Source: Methanobrevibacter arboriphilus JCM 13429 = DSM 1125 (GTDB lineage Archaea; Methanobacteriota; Methanobacteria; Methanobacteriales; Methanobacteriaceae). From it: a stretch of DNA of 32,821 nucleotides. Under the pieces are notes generated by a model that was not told the DNA's origin, made no database searches, and saw only the letters and a list, made by a program, of their open reading frames with translations. Shown in pieces: positions 19,223-28,449 of the stretch. Numbering within the stretch: position 1 is the first letter of the stretch; each line of letters begins with the position of its first letter. A program made the position numbers and the translations under genes. The stretch is from assembly GCF_002072215.1 (NCBI RefSeq), contig NZ_JXMW01000023.1, positions 1 through 32,821 of the forward strand, given 5' to 3'.

Positions 19223-19916
19223 TTTATAGCTCTCCTTTTTAGGTATATCTTAGGAATTGTTTTATTCATTTATTTTGGGCTTTTCAATGAATATTTTTTA
19301 AAATCATTTTTTAATTGATTTTATTAATAAGAGGATTATTATATCATTAATCAGTTCTTATATTATTAATAATATTTAATATATTAATAATGGTTAATAT
19401 CAATAATATTTAATATCTTTTTAATATAAATTTAATATTAATTATTTTAACTCAAAACTTTATTTTTTAGACAAGTCTTGTATTAAACATTTTTTCAATA
19501 TTTTAAGTATTATATTTCATACTATATCTATTGGTATTACATTTATTAAATATTAATATTACAATTATTAAATTATTTTATTAAATATTATAATTATCAA
19601 ATATTACAATATCAAATATTACAACTATGGAGTATTACAATTATTAAGTATTAATATTACACATGTTAAGTAGTAATATTATACTTATTATACGTTAATA
19701 GCATATTTAGGTATTAAATAGGTATTTATTATTAATAATTATTAAATATTATAAGCTTATTTAATGTTATTATTATAAGTTTATTCATTATTATCATTAA
19801 TAAGAATTAATATATTATTGTCATGTATTTAATGAAAATCTTTTTATTTAATAAAAAAGTTTTTATTATTAATTATTTTTTATAACCCATTCATTAAATA
19901 GAGTTTAAGCTATTTT
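19223..19916. other. Gene-free repeat-rich stretch
   Basis: No gene was found. TATTAATAATATTTAATAT-like sequence dominates 19330-19440. AAATATTACAATTATT-like units recur about six times between 19537 and 19690. The part next to moaB holds that gene's promoter. A T7 run (minus strand) at its right edge ends the RNA candidate described next. Confidence 0.4.
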
Positions 19917-20025
19917 AAAAAAAGAACAATATAGTGAGGAGGGTAGGGACCAAAATTGGATTGGAGGCGGATTCAATGCCAATTTTTGTTATGATAATAA
20001 GAGTTAAGATAAGACCCTACCCTTC
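19917..20025 (-). ncRNA. Candidate structured small RNA, about 109 nt
   Basis: A GC-rich island sits in a 1.5-kb AT-rich gap. On the minus strand a 9-bp closing stem pairs AGGGTAGGG (20015-20023) with CCCTACCCT (19940-19948). Inside it, AAAATTGG (19979-19986) pairs with CCAATTTT (19952-19959), continued after a bulge by ATTG/CAAT, leaving the 10-base loop AATCCGCCTC (19964-19973). A TATA-like TTTATATG lies about 27 bases upstream of a purine start near 20025, and the transcript would end in TTCTTTTTTT at 19917-19925. The loop contains CCGCCTC, complementary to Shine-Dalgarno GAGG sequences, which suggests a trans-acting regulator. I could not match it to SRP RNA, RNase P RNA, tRNA or box C/D and H/ACA guides. 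The stems would also form on the plus strand, so strand is not certain. Confidence 0.6.
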
Positions 20026-20049
20026 AAGTTATTATTATATATTTACTCA

Positions 20050-20058
20050 CATATAAAT
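20050..20058 (-). promoter_or_regulatory. TATA box for small RNA candidate
   Basis: Read on the minus strand, CATTTATATG gives a good methanogen-type TATA box (TTTATATG). Its centre is about 27 bases upstream of the G at 20025, the expected archaeal spacing to a start point at the base of the RNA stem. This supports minus-strand transcription. Confidence 0.5.
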
Positions 20059-20059
20059 G

Positions 20060-20796
20060 TTATGTAAAGTATCAAAAATTGTCTATATTTCTTTTTTTTT
20101 GTTTTTAGTTAATATTATACCTTTATTTTAGCTTTAAACTTTTATAATTAGTTTAATTATAATATTTAATAGCTATATTTATTCGATAATGTTCAAATAT
20201 TAATATAGATATACTAATTATTCTAATGTTTATAATATTTATTATAATATTTTCTAAAGCTATAACTAATTATAGGTTTTATTTATTTTTATTCGGGTAT
20301 TATATTTATTTATATAATTAATAATAAAAACTTTGTTTTTAAACTTATGAAAATAAAAGATTTGTATAAATAAAATATTATTATAAATTTATTTGTTAAT
20401 ATTATTATAAATTTATTTGTTAATTTAATGAATTTAAATTCTTTTTTGAAAAAATTAAGGTGATATCCATCTTTTTTGAAATAAATCTCAAATTATTAAC
20501 CTTATATTTGTATTGATTTTTTTATTTTTAATTTTTGATGATTTTTCATAATTTTGTTTAATATTTCTAAATAGTAATTAATATTTCAATATTTTAATAT
20601 ATTTCAATATTTTAATCATAATAATATTTTAATCATAATATTTCGTCAATATTTTAATTTTAATCAGCCTTAATACTTTAATTCTAATATTTTGATCTTT
20701 AGTATTTTAAATTTAAACTAATTTTAGATTTAAATTATTTTAAATTATAATATTAATTTAATTAACTTTATTTATTTTTAGTAACATAATGATATT
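20060..20796. other. Gene-free gap upstream of nob1
   Basis: No gene was seen. A T9 run at about 20092-20100 could end a plus-strand transcript through the RNA island. A 27-bp unit beginning AATATTATTATAAATTTATT occurs at 20374-20400 and again at 20398-20424 (24-bp period). CTTTTTTGAAA is repeated at about 20442 and 20472, flanking AAGGTGATATCC, a ribosome-binding-like sequence without an ORF behind it. ATTTTAATCATAATA-type repeats occupy 20585-20650. Confidence 0.4.
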
Positions 20797-21315
20797 ATGG
20801 ATAAAATGGATAAAAATATTTATTATATTTTAGATGCTTCTGCTTTTATTGGAGGTTTTGAATTAAAAGATTCTTTAAACTTTACTATATCTGAAATAAG
20901 TGAGGAAGTTAAAGACTTAAAATCTAAAATGATTTTTGATCAAGCTATAGAAGATAATATTCTATTTATTGTTGAACCTGATGATTTAAGTATCAATGAG
21001 CTCAATAATGTTATTTCTTATTCTGGAGATACTTTAAGACTTTCAAATGTAGATAAAAAACTTTTAGCATTAGCTATCGATTTTTCAAATCAAGGAAAAA
21101 AAATAAAAGTTGTTACAGACGATTATTCCATTCAAAATGTTCTTAAGATTATAAATATTCCTTATAGGAGTGTATTAACTGAAGGAATTAAAGGAATATA
21201 TAATTGGAAGAAAACTTGTCAAGGATGTAGGAAAGAATATCCTGATAATTATGATGATGAAGTTTGTGAGATTTGTGGATCAAAAATCTTTAAAAGAAGG
21301 ATAAAACTAGATTAG
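20797..21315 (+). CDS. nob1: Endoribonuclease Nob1
   Basis: Nob1 is the PIN-domain endonuclease that cuts the 3' end of pre-16S rRNA during small-subunit maturation. The PIN domain starts with YYILDASAFIGGF, whose Asp is the first catalytic acid; a further acid lies in TISEISEEVKDL and a third in KVVTDDYSIQNV. The C-terminal zinc ribbon has CQGC and CEIC pairs separated by about 14 residues and ends in KIFKRRIKLD. At 172 aa the protein is the typical archaeal size. No good ribosome binding site precedes the ATG at 20797; an in-frame ATG at 20806 is the alternative, and a leaderless or short-leader transcript is possible. Confidence in identity is high. Confidence 0.93.
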   Translation: MDKMDKNIYYILDASAFIGGFELKDSLNFTISEISEEVKDLKSKMIFDQAIEDNILFIVEPDDLSINELNNVISYSGDTLRLSNVDKKLLALAIDFSNQGKKIKVVTDDYSIQNVLKIINIPYRSVLTEGIKGIYNWKKTCQGCRKEYPDNYDDEVCEICGSKIFKRRIKLD

Positions 21316-21351
21316 ATTAATTATCTATTGATTTAATTATAATTATCTATT

Positions 21352-21383
21352 GAAGTATAAATTGGGAGAAGTATAAATTGGGA
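21352..21383. repeat. Perfect 16-bp tandem duplication
   Basis: GAAGTATAAATTGGGA occurs twice in immediate succession, at 21352-21367 and 21368-21383, between nob1 and the DUF2117 gene. Function is unknown; it may be part of a promoter or a slippage product. Confidence 0.6.
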
Positions 21384-21467
21384 TTTGGCATTATTTATGG
21401 ATCTTTTTATAAATTGTAGATTTTATTGTAAATTGTGATTTTTTATTAATATAAATTTGGTTATAAA

Positions 21468-22820
21468 ATGAAGATTGGAATTATTATACATGGGCCTAAT
21501 ATGATCGATTCTGGGCATGCTTTAAAAATCATTGGGATTTTGAAAGATTTTGGTAGTGTATATTGTAGATTAGGTGGTACGATGGGTCGAACTGCTGTTA
21601 TTGATGCCTCTCTTGAAAATTTAATTGATATTTCAGCTAAAAGACTTCCTAGTGAATCTGTAAAATTGTTTTTAGATGAAGGTATGGATGTAATATTTCT
21701 TCTTAATTATGGTAAATCTTCAGTTACAGGACATACTTTTGGATATAAGGTTTTCAATAGATCATTTTTTAATCATGGTTCTCTCAATGAAAATAGAGTT
21801 TCAAATATACCATTTATTCAAATCGAAAGACCTGGAGAAAGCGATGGTTCTATAATTTCTTGGAATAGTTCAGATGGAAGTCTATCTTCAGATTCAGATG
21901 GAAGTCTATCTTCAGATTCAAATAAAAGCCTATATTCAAATTCAAATGAAAATTTATCTTTAGATTTAAATGAAAGTCTATCTTCAGATTTATGTTTAAA
22001 ATTGTCTAAATTACTAAATTTAAATGTTTTAAATCCTAAATTAATCATAGATAATTATTTTAAAAGGGAATTAGTTAAAAAAGAATTAGAAAATGATTTG
22101 GGAGCTAGTAATTTAGGAGAAAAAGTTAGATATATTCATGGGGTTAGTCCTAATGAGAATATATTTGTCAATGGTATTGTAGTTGGTAAATCTAATTCTG
22201 AAAATCTGTCATTAATATCTAAAGATGGTCAAATAGTTGATATTATTGGTGGTGAAATCAAAGAACATGGTATCGAGAAATTAGGGGCTGTTGATATTAA
22301 TAAAGCTGTAGTTAAAACAGGACTTCTTAGAAAAACAAATCCAAACCCTAGAATATTAAAAGATTTTAAAGATTTTTCATCTAATGAGGTTGAAAATAAT
22401 CATGTCAAAGTAGCTTTTTTAGATCATGCTGCTGAAGATATTTATAAATTAAAAAATATTGATCTTGTTGTTACTATTGGAGATGATACTACTCTTGTTG
22501 CCTCTGATATTTTATATAGGTTTAATGTTCCAGTTATTGGTATCACAGATGGTGATATTGATAAAGTAGTTGAAAATGGTTATATTACTAAGGGGTCTAG
22601 TATTATTGAATTGGAACCTGGTTTGGATGATATTGTTGGTAAATCCATTTTTAAAGAAGTTTTTAACTCGAAAAATTATATTAATCTAAATATTGGTTCA
22701 GTAGAAAATTTAGATAATGTTTCTATAAATAGATTAAAAACTGATAAAATTAAAGAATTTAAAAAAGAATTAATTAAAATAGTAAATAATATTACTTCGG
22801 AATATATAATTAAAGAATAA
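21468..22820 (+). CDS. DUF2117 family protein with Ser-rich insert
   Basis: This 450-aa protein matches my memory of the methanogen-restricted DUF2117 family. The N-terminal part reads KIGIIIHGPNMIDSGHALKI, then VYCRLGGTMGRTAVIDASLE, VIFLLNYGKSSVTGHTFGYK and IPFIQIERPGES. The C-terminal part includes VAFLDHAAEDIYKLKNIDLV, VTIGDDTTLVASDIL and VPVIGITDGDIDK, a pattern suggesting a nucleotide-binding or NAD-kinase-like fold, though I would not assign an activity. Residues about 134-178 are a Ser/Asp/Asn/Leu low-complexity insert made of repeats such as DGSLSSDS and NESLSSDL, which looks lineage-specific and raises the length above what I expect. Upstream GGTTATAAA gives only a weak ribosome binding site. 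It lies 152 bp after nob1 in the same direction. Confidence 0.75.
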   Translation: MKIGIIIHGPNMIDSGHALKIIGILKDFGSVYCRLGGTMGRTAVIDASLENLIDISAKRLPSESVKLFLDEGMDVIFLLNYGKSSVTGHTFGYKVFNRSFFNHGSLNENRVSNIPFIQIERPGESDGSIISWNSSDGSLSSDSDGSLSSDSNKSLYSNSNENLSLDLNESLSSDLCLKLSKLLNLNVLNPKLIIDNYFKRELVKKELENDLGASNLGEKVRYIHGVSPNENIFVNGIVVGKSNSENLSLISKDGQIVDIIGGEIKEHGIEKLGAVDINKAVVKTGLLRKTNPNPRILKDFKDFSSNEVENNHVKVAFLDHAAEDIYKLKNIDLVVTIGDDTTLVASDILYRFNVPVIGITDGDIDKVVENGYITKGSSIIELEPGLDDIVGKSIFKEVFNSKNYINLNIGSVENLDNVSINRLKTDKIKEFKKELIKIVNNITSEYIIKE

Positions 22821-23170
22821 ATATTTCTTGTATTATTATTTCTATTAATAATAATTATATTGATAATAAGTAATAATATTGGTAAGAACTAATATTAATA
22901 AGAATTAATATTTGTAATAATTATTAGTAAGAATTAATATTAATAAGAATTAATATTAGTAAGAATGATATTAGTAATTAATCAATGGCTAATAATATTA
23001 GCAATAATTTAATAATCTTAATAAAATTAATCAATGGCTGAATAATACTAAGTAATGATTTAATAATTATTATAATTCATTGATTCTTAATTAATGATTC
23101 TTTATATAATGGGTTTTTTATATTAATGATTAGTTATATGATTGTATTCATTGATTCAACGTAATGAGGT
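22821..23170. repeat. Repeat-filled upstream region of marker-protein cluster
   Basis: AGTAAGAATTAATATTAATA-like units recur four to five times at 22880-22970. A longer unit starting ATCAATGGCT occurs at 22981 and 23030 (49-bp period), each followed by AATAAT and a TTTAATAAT segment. A TTAATGATT-type element recurs at 23090-23135. The promoter of the mmp2-mmp3-mmp6 operon should be here. GAGGTG at 23166-23171 is the ribosome binding site for mmp2. No gene was seen. Confidence 0.45.
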
Positions 23171-23176
23171 GTGGTT

Positions 23177-24151
23177 TTGAATTTAGCAGATCTTGTAAAA
23201 TCTCTTCAAGATTTTGAGGGAGTTTCTAGAAAAAAGTCTATAGAAAGTATAACTGACAAATTAAAAGAAGTTTATAATGTTTCTGGTGAAACTTTACTTG
23301 ATTTTGGAGATGATGCATCAGCTATCGATCTTGGAGATGGAAATGTAGTTTTATTTGCTGCTGATGGAATTTGGGGAAAGCTAATGGATGCAGATCCTTA
23401 CTGGGCAGGTTATTGTTCTGTACTGGTTAATGTTAATGATATTGCAGCTATGGGAGCTAAACCAATAGCAATGGTCAATATACTTTCTATTAATAATGAA
23501 AATATAGCTAATGGTCTTATAGATGGAATTAAAGATGGTTGTAAAAAATTCAATGTTCCAATGGTTGGTGGACATTTACATCCTGATACTGAGTATAATG
23601 CTCTTGATGTAGCGATTATTGGAATAGCTAAGAAAGATAAAATTATAACTAGCTTTGGGGCAAATGTTGGAGATAAGATTATTGTTGCTATTGATTTAGA
23701 TGGAAGACAACACCCTAACTTTAATCTTAATTGGGATACGACCTATTTTAAGGATGAAAAACTTGTACAAGATCAGTTAATAGCTATGAAGGAAATTGCT
23801 GAAAAAGGTTTGGTTACTGGTGGAAAAGATATAAGTAATCCTGGAACTCTTGGAACATTGGAAATGTTACTTGAATCATCTGGTGTTGGTGGAAAAGTTG
23901 AGTTGAATAAGATTCCTAGAAATGAAGATGTTAATTGGGAAGAATGGTTAAAATCATATCCTGGAGCAGGTTTTGTTTTAACTGCTAAGGAGAAAAATAC
24001 TGAAGAATTGATAAATTTGTTAGAGGAAGTTTCTATCACTGCTTCTATTGTTGGGGAGGTAATTAGTGAGAAAAAACTTTACTTATCAAGTGAAACTGAG
24101 AAAATGGTTCTTTTTGACCAGGATAAAAATCCAGTTCTTAAGATTAATTAA
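23177..24151 (+). CDS. mmp2: Methanogenesis marker protein 2, PurM/AIR synthase-like
   Basis: This member of the AIR synthase/selenophosphate synthetase-like ATP-binding superfamily is the methanogen-specific subfamily known as methanogenesis marker 2. The N-terminal half carries [20 protein letters not shown] and the segment around [20 protein letters not shown], typical of the family's ATP site. The C-terminal half has [29 protein letters not shown] and the PGAGFVLTA element. The role is unknown; superfamily members phosphorylate or activate carbonyl or selenium groups. Start choice: a GTG at 23171 overlaps the GAGGTG ribosome binding site, while a TTG at 23177 has 5-base spacing, so TTG is chosen (325 minus 2 codons versus the longer form). 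mmp3 begins 23 bp after the stop, so they are an operon. Confidence 0.88.
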   Translation: MNLADLVKSLQDFEGVSRKKSIESITDKLKEVYNVSGETLLDFGDDASAIDLGDGNVVLFAADGIWGKLMDADPYWAGYCSVLVNVNDIAAMGAKPIAMVNILSINNENIANGLIDGIKDGCKKFNVPMVGGHLHPDTEYNALDVAIIGIAKKDKIITSFGANVGDKIIVAIDLDGRQHPNFNLNWDTTYFKDEKLVQDQLIAMKEIAEKGLVTGGKDISNPGTLGTLEMLLESSGVGGKVELNKIPRNEDVNWEEWLKSYPGAGFVLTAKEKNTEELINLLEEVSITASIVGEVISEKKLYLSSETEKMVLFDQDKNPVLKIN

Positions 24152-24174
24152 TTTTATATGTGTCGAGTGGTTTT

Positions 24175-25722
24175 ATGCTAGTAAAAATTAATGGAGAGGA
24201 TTTAGATCTTCCTAATGGGTCTACTATAGGAGAAGCAATAGATTTTTCAAATGCTCCTTATGATGATGGAAGTATAATTTGCCTTATCAAAGGTAAAAAA
24301 GAATTTGAAAAAAACATTAATAAATATAAACTTAAAACTCCAAAAGGAAGCATAATAATTGAGATGGACGATAGTAAAGAAGCAGAAAAACTTGTTGAGC
24401 TTTGGAAAAAACAATATAAAGATTTTGAAGATTGTTCTATTAGATGGACTTCCTCAAATGAGGTAGCTATTGGGCCTATTATAACAGATTTAGAACCAAG
24501 TATGGATGAAAATAACTATAAAGATGGGGAGGTTGTATTAAGCTTATCAGGATTTAGTAATGAATCAACACATATAATTTTAGTTAAAGAAGATCATTCT
24601 GCTGTTTATGGTGTCCCAAGTTATAATAAAGGAGTATTCGCTAGAATTGTTGGTGGTAAAAGAACTTTAAGGCTCTTAGATTCTAATGATAATGTTATTT
24701 CTATTGAACCTCTTATTGAAAGGAGTAGTATTACTGATAGTGCATCTATTTCTGATTTAAATACTATTTTAGAGGAAGGTAACCAATTATTTACTTATGT
24801 TTCTCTTAAACCCAATGAAAGTTCTCCTGAATCCTGTGAACATTTATTTTCTTTGATTGAATCAGGTAATATATCTGTTGATTATGAATCAAATTCTTTT
24901 GTTGGTTTTTATTCTCTTCAAGGTTTAGGAAAACCTTCTGAAGATATAACTATGAGAAAGAGAGGTACTGTTACTATAAGAAATGCTGGTAAGGGTATTG
25001 GTAAAGTTTTTGTGTATAGGGAGGATAGGGTTAAATCTCCTCATCATACTAATGTTGCTTCGGTAGAAAAGGGGATGGAATTATTAGATATAGCTAATTA
25101 TAAAGATAAAATCACTATTAGATCTAATCCTGAAAGAATAATGACATTATCTATGACTCAAAAGGAAGCAGAGGATTATTTAAAATCTATTGGTGTAACT
25201 CATGAAAGAGTTGGTGTTTTAGATGATGATGCATTGATAGTAGAACAAACACCAAAATTTTCTATTGAAATAATAAAAGAAGGTAAAGTTAAAACAAAAG
25301 GTATTAATAAAGATGATTTAGCTTTAATAGAAATTTATGATAGTGAAGATGAAGCTCCAAGATCATCATGGTACTTTAAAAAGGTTACAGGACTAGTTGA
25401 AAAACCGATTGGTATTCTAAAAGTGCATTTTGCATTTCCAGGTATGAAAATATCAATATTTGAAGGTGATGCTAAAGAAGCAAAAGGCTTAGTTCCTGAA
25501 AATATTCCAAGTGGTTGTATTGAAGCAGGAAGAATTGGTATTACTAATATGTCTAAAAAGAATGTTGGTTTAATAGGGGTTAGATTTGAGAGTAATGATG
25601 AGTTTGGTCCAACTGCAGAACCATTTAATGCAACAAATATTGTTGGAAAGATAACAACTGATTTAAAACCTCTTGAAAATTTAAAAGAAGAAGAATATCT
25701 TTATATTAAGAGAATTAATTAG
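24175..25722 (+). CDS. mmp3: Methanogenesis marker protein 3 (UPF0288)
   Basis: This roughly 515-aa methanogen-specific protein has an N-terminal ubiquitin-like/TGS-type opening (MLVKINGEDLDLPNGSTIGE). Central segments read GVFARIVGGKRTLRLL and GTVTIRNAGKGIGKVFVYRE; a C-terminal part includes LKVHFAFPGMKISIFEGDAK and IGITNMSKKNVGLIGVRF. Mmp3 has been found with McrC, Mmp7, Mmp17 and the ATPase A2 in the methyl-coenzyme M reductase activation complex of methanogens, so that is its probable place. An in-frame GTG at 24160 is possible, but GAGTGG sits 4 bases before the ATG at 24175 and the protein then begins with the expected MLVKIN, so ATG is chosen. The ribosome binding site of mmp6 overlaps its stop codon, which implies translational coupling. 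Confidence 0.9.
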   Translation: MLVKINGEDLDLPNGSTIGEAIDFSNAPYDDGSIICLIKGKKEFEKNINKYKLKTPKGSIIIEMDDSKEAEKLVELWKKQYKDFEDCSIRWTSSNEVAIGPIITDLEPSMDENNYKDGEVVLSLSGFSNESTHIILVKEDHSAVYGVPSYNKGVFARIVGGKRTLRLLDSNDNVISIEPLIERSSITDSASISDLNTILEEGNQLFTYVSLKPNESSPESCEHLFSLIESGNISVDYESNSFVGFYSLQGLGKPSEDITMRKRGTVTIRNAGKGIGKVFVYREDRVKSPHHTNVASVEKGMELLDIANYKDKITIRSNPERIMTLSMTQKEAEDYLKSIGVTHERVGVLDDDALIVEQTPKFSIEIIKEGKVKTKGINKDDLALIEIYDSEDEAPRSSWYFKKVTGLVEKPIGILKVHFAFPGMKISIFEGDAKEAKGLVPENIPSGCIEAGRIGITNMSKKNVGLIGVRFESNDEFGPTAEPFNATNIVGKITTDLKPLENLKEEEYLYIKRIN

Positions 25723-25735
25723 GTGAAGGGATATT

Positions 25736-26260
25736 ATGGTTGAAAATGTATGTATTAACCCAGATCTTGGCAGGGAGGATAAAGATCCTGAAGTTGTTAC
25801 AAGAATGATTATTTTAGGTCCTAAAGCTAATGTTAGTGAAAGTGAGGTTGTAAATCAGATGCATCTATTAGGTTTACCTCTTACTATTAAACAAACTTGC
25901 TATGGTGCTATGGTCAGTGGAAAAGAAAAAGATGTTATAACTGCTATTAAAGAGGTTCGAAAAATGGATCCATATAATATTTTTACAAAAGATAGGGGTT
26001 TTCCCCCTGGAGACCCTAGAAGATGTCGAGGCCATAGAAAAGGTCCTAGAGAAGGATTTCATCAGATGGAAAAAGAATTTAAACTTTTAGGCTTTGTTTC
26101 GGATGCTTTAAAAAATCCAAAAGAAGTTTCTCTTGAAGAAGAAACTTGTGTTCCTTTAGAAGAATTTGAAGAAATTATGAAAGAATGTTTAGAGGAAGAA
26201 AATCTTGATAAAGATAATATTAAAGATAAGGAACATTCTGAAAATAAAAATAATAATTAA
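25736..26260 (+). CDS. mmp6: Methanogenesis marker protein 6
   Basis: This 174-aa methanogen-specific protein of unknown biochemistry is recognised by [20 protein letters not shown], the [10 protein letters not shown] segment and the very characteristic [20 protein letters not shown]. The first half resembles a small alpha/beta (ACT-like or McrD-like) fold. The last 30 residues are a Glu/Asp/Lys/Asn-rich tail (ending [11 protein letters not shown]) that looks like the low-complexity additions seen in other genes of this window. GGTGAAGGG lies 5 bases before the ATG and overlaps the mmp3 stop codon. Marker 6 genes are almost always near markers 3, 5, 15 and 17 in methanogens, which suggests a joint role in methyl-coenzyme M reductase maturation or activation. 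Confidence 0.9.
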   Translation: MVENVCINPDLGREDKDPEVVTRMIILGPKANVSESEVVNQMHLLGLPLTIKQTCYGAMVSGKEKDVITAIKEVRKMDPYNIFTKDRGFPPGDPRRCRGHRKGPREGFHQMEKEFKLLGFVSDALKNPKEVSLEEETCVPLEEFEEIMKECLEEENLDKDNIKDKEHSENKNNN

Positions 26261-26386
26261 AACTTAAATTAGATAGTTATAATTAGATAAAAGATGGCTA
26301 GATAAAAGATATAATTAGATAAAAGACATAAGTAGATAAAAGATAATTATGATTAAATAAATGTTATACAAATAAATTTTTACAAA

Positions 26387-26475
26387 TAAGTTTTAACAAA
26401 CAACTTTTATACAAACAACTTTTATAAAAATAACTTTTATAGAAATAACTTTTATAGAAATAATAAATTTTATAA
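26387..26475. repeat. 15-bp tandem array upstream of mmp5
   Basis: AACTTTTATA starts at 26402, 26417, 26432 and 26447, exactly 15 bp apart, with degenerate copies at about 26387 and 26466. An AGATAAAAGATA-type repeat precedes it at 26284-26345. The array lies 30-120 bp before the mmp5 start in the 247-bp gap that interrupts the marker cluster; TTTTATA elements inside could act as TATA boxes. Confidence 0.55.
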
Positions 26476-26507
26476 AAATAACTATTAATATATTAAAATG
26501 TGATAAA

Positions 26508-27035
26508 ATGGTAAAGGTAGCTATATTCCCACCAAATTCATTAATTTTAGCAGATTTAATTGAGAGAAAAGGACATGAAGTTCTAGCTCTCCAAAAAGCT
26601 GTTAGGAAAAAAGTTAAAGATCCTGATATTGATTCTCCTCCTATGAATCTTACTGAAGAGGATCCGATTAAGGGATTAAAATATGCAGCTATTGAGGTTC
26701 CATCTGGTGTGCGTGGAAGAATGTCTCTTATTGGACCTTTAATTGAGGAAGCTGAAGCAGCTATTATTGTTGAAGATGCTCCATTTGGATTTGGGTGTAT
26801 TGGTTGTGCAAGAACAAATGAATTATCTATATTCAACCTTAGAAAAAGAGGAGTTCCAACTCTTGAGTTAAAATACCCTAAAAATAAGGATGAAACTACT
26901 GATATGGTTAATAAAATAAATACATTTTTAGATTCTCTTCCAAAATCTTCAGAATCTTCAGAAAACTCAGAAATATTAGAAAGTTCAGATAGTCCAGATA
27001 TTTCATCAGATAAAGAATTTAAGGAGGATGACTAA
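26508..27035 (+). CDS. mmp5: Methanogenesis marker protein 5
   Basis: This 175-aa protein matches methanogenesis marker 5. The N-terminus [20 protein letters not shown] is followed by [20 protein letters not shown] and the cysteine pair in [19 protein letters not shown], which could bind a metal or cluster. Up to about residue 145 it follows the family; the final 30 residues are a Ser/Glu/Asp-rich tail ([19 protein letters not shown]) that appears to be an added low-complexity extension. Its stop codon overlaps the start of mmp15 (TAATG), and the ribosome binding site AAGGAGGATGA for mmp15 lies within its last codons, so the two are translationally coupled. Function is unknown, but its linkage to Mmp15, an ATP-dependent activase-like protein, suggests work on the same complex. 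Confidence 0.9.
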   Translation: MVKVAIFPPNSLILADLIERKGHEVLALQKAVRKKVKDPDIDSPPMNLTEEDPIKGLKYAAIEVPSGVRGRMSLIGPLIEEAEAAIIVEDAPFGFGCIGCARTNELSIFNLRKRGVPTLELKYPKNKDETTDMVNKINTFLDSLPKSSESSENSEILESSDSPDISSDKEFKEDD

Positions 27036-28276
27036 TGGTTAAAATAGCTTTAATCTCTTGTGGTACAGAATATAGTGGTATTCAAAAAGAGATAGAAAAA
27101 GCAGCTACTACATTTGGCTCAGAGATTGTTATTCCTGAAATTGACCTTGATTATATTGATGAAGCATATAAGAAGTTTGGTTTTTCTGCTGAAAGTTCTA
27201 GTTTAAAACTCATGATTGCAAGAGCTATGTCAATTGTTGAGGGTAAAAGTAAAGCTGATGCTGTTTTTATAGCTACTTGTTTTAGATGTGCAGAAGGAGC
27301 ATTAGTCAGAAATGAAGTAAGGAGATTTATTCAGGCAAATACTAGGATTCCTGTTGTAACTTACTCATTCACTGAAAGAACAAAAGCAGATGAATTATTT
27401 ATCCGTATGGAAGCATTAACAACATCTGTTGCAAGAAGAAGTATTTTAGCTCGTGAAAAACAAGAAGGATTAACTTTGGGTGTTGATTCTGGTTCTACTA
27501 CTACAAAAGTTGTTTTAATGGAAAATAATAAAGTCATTGGAACTGGTTGGACTCCAACTAAGGATATTATGGAATCTGTGTATAGTGCTGCTGATGAAGC
27601 TTTTGAAGGTACTGGTTATACTCTTGATGATGTTGAAGGTATTGGAACTACTGGTTATGGTCGTCTCACAATTGGAAAAAATATGAAAGCTGAGTTAGTC
27701 CAGGAAGAATTGTCTGTAAATGCCAAAGGAGCAGTTTATCTTGCAGATCATCAAAAAGGAGATGCAACAGTATTAGATATTGGTGGAATGGATAATAAAG
27801 TTATTACTGTTAATGATGGAATTCCAGATAATTTTACTATGGGTGGTATTTGTGCAGGTGCTTCTGGAAGGTTTTTAGAGATGACTGCTCGTCGTTTAGA
27901 TGTTGATATTACTGAACTTGGTCCATTAGCTATGAAAGGGGATTATAAAAAAGCTATGTTAAATAGTTATTGTATTGTATTTGGTATTCAAGATTTAGTC
28001 ACTACTCTTGCTGCTGGAGGTTCTAAAGCTGATGTTGCTGCAGCTGCATGTCGTTCTGTTTCTGAACAGGTTTATGAACAACAATTACAAGAAATTGATA
28101 TTAGGGAACCTTTGATTCAAGTTGGAGGAACTTCTCTTATCTCTGGACTTGTTAAAGCTGTTAGTGAAACTCTTGGTGGTATTGATGTTATAGTTCCTGA
28201 GTATTCTCAACATATTGGTGCTGTTGGTTCTGCACTTTTAGTTTCTGGAATGGGTAAACGTCAAGAGAATAAATAA
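27035..28276 (+). CDS. mmp15: Methanogenesis marker protein 15, BadF/HgdC-type activase
   Basis: This 413-aa protein has two parts. Residues 1-145 are methanogen-specific, with a CFRC pair at 82-85. Residues about 147-410 form an ASKHA ATPase of the BcrAD/BadFG/HgdC activase type: phosphate-1 loop [14 protein letters not shown] (149-162), phosphate-2 [12 protein letters not shown], and adenosine motif [11 protein letters not shown]. Cysteines in [13 protein letters not shown] (273) and [11 protein letters not shown] (313) occupy the positions that bind a shared 4Fe-4S cluster at the dimer interface in 2-hydroxyacyl-CoA dehydratase activases. Such proteins use ATP hydrolysis to push electrons to low potential. 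By analogy Mmp15 may energise electrons for nickel reduction in methyl-coenzyme M reductase activation; this is inference. It is coupled to mmp5 by a one-base overlap. Confidence 0.92.
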   Translation: MVKIALISCGTEYSGIQKEIEKAATTFGSEIVIPEIDLDYIDEAYKKFGFSAESSSLKLMIARAMSIVEGKSKADAVFIATCFRCAEGALVRNEVRRFIQANTRIPVVTYSFTERTKADELFIRMEALTTSVARRSILAREKQEGLTLGVDSGSTTTKVVLMENNKVIGTGWTPTKDIMESVYSAADEAFEGTGYTLDDVEGIGTTGYGRLTIGKNMKAELVQEELSVNAKGAVYLADHQKGDATVLDIGGMDNKVITVNDGIPDNFTMGGICAGASGRFLEMTARRLDVDITELGPLAMKGDYKKAMLNSYCIVFGIQDLVTTLAAGGSKADVAAAACRSVSEQVYEQQLQEIDIREPLIQVGGTSLISGLVKAVSETLGGIDVIVPEYSQHIGAVGSALLVSGMGKRQENK

Positions 28277-28280
28277 AATG

Positions 28281-28400
28281 ATATTTAGATAATTTAAATA
28301 ATAGTTAGATATATTTAGATAATATTTAGATATATAAATTATATTTAGATAATTTAGATAATTTAGATAATATTTAGATAATATTTAGATAATATTTGTA
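28281..28400. repeat. ATTTAGATA tandem repeats between mmp15 and mmp17
   Basis: About ten copies of ATTTAGATA with 0-3 spacer bases fill 28281-28400 (for example the runs near 28345-28395 at 9- to 12-bp period). This is simple sequence and no gene is present. AGGTGA at 28439-28444 is the ribosome binding site for mmp17. Confidence 0.5.
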
Positions 28401-28449
28401 TATAAATGATATTTCAATAATATTTATATGAATTCTTTAGGTGAATTTT

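Noticed and set aside
19917-20025. SRP RNA, RNase P RNA, tRNA, box C/D or H/ACA guide RNA
   Set aside because: It is too short or lacks the conserved cores; ATGATAA on the plus strand resembles box C but no CTGA box D is placed correctly, and no ACA follows the stem.
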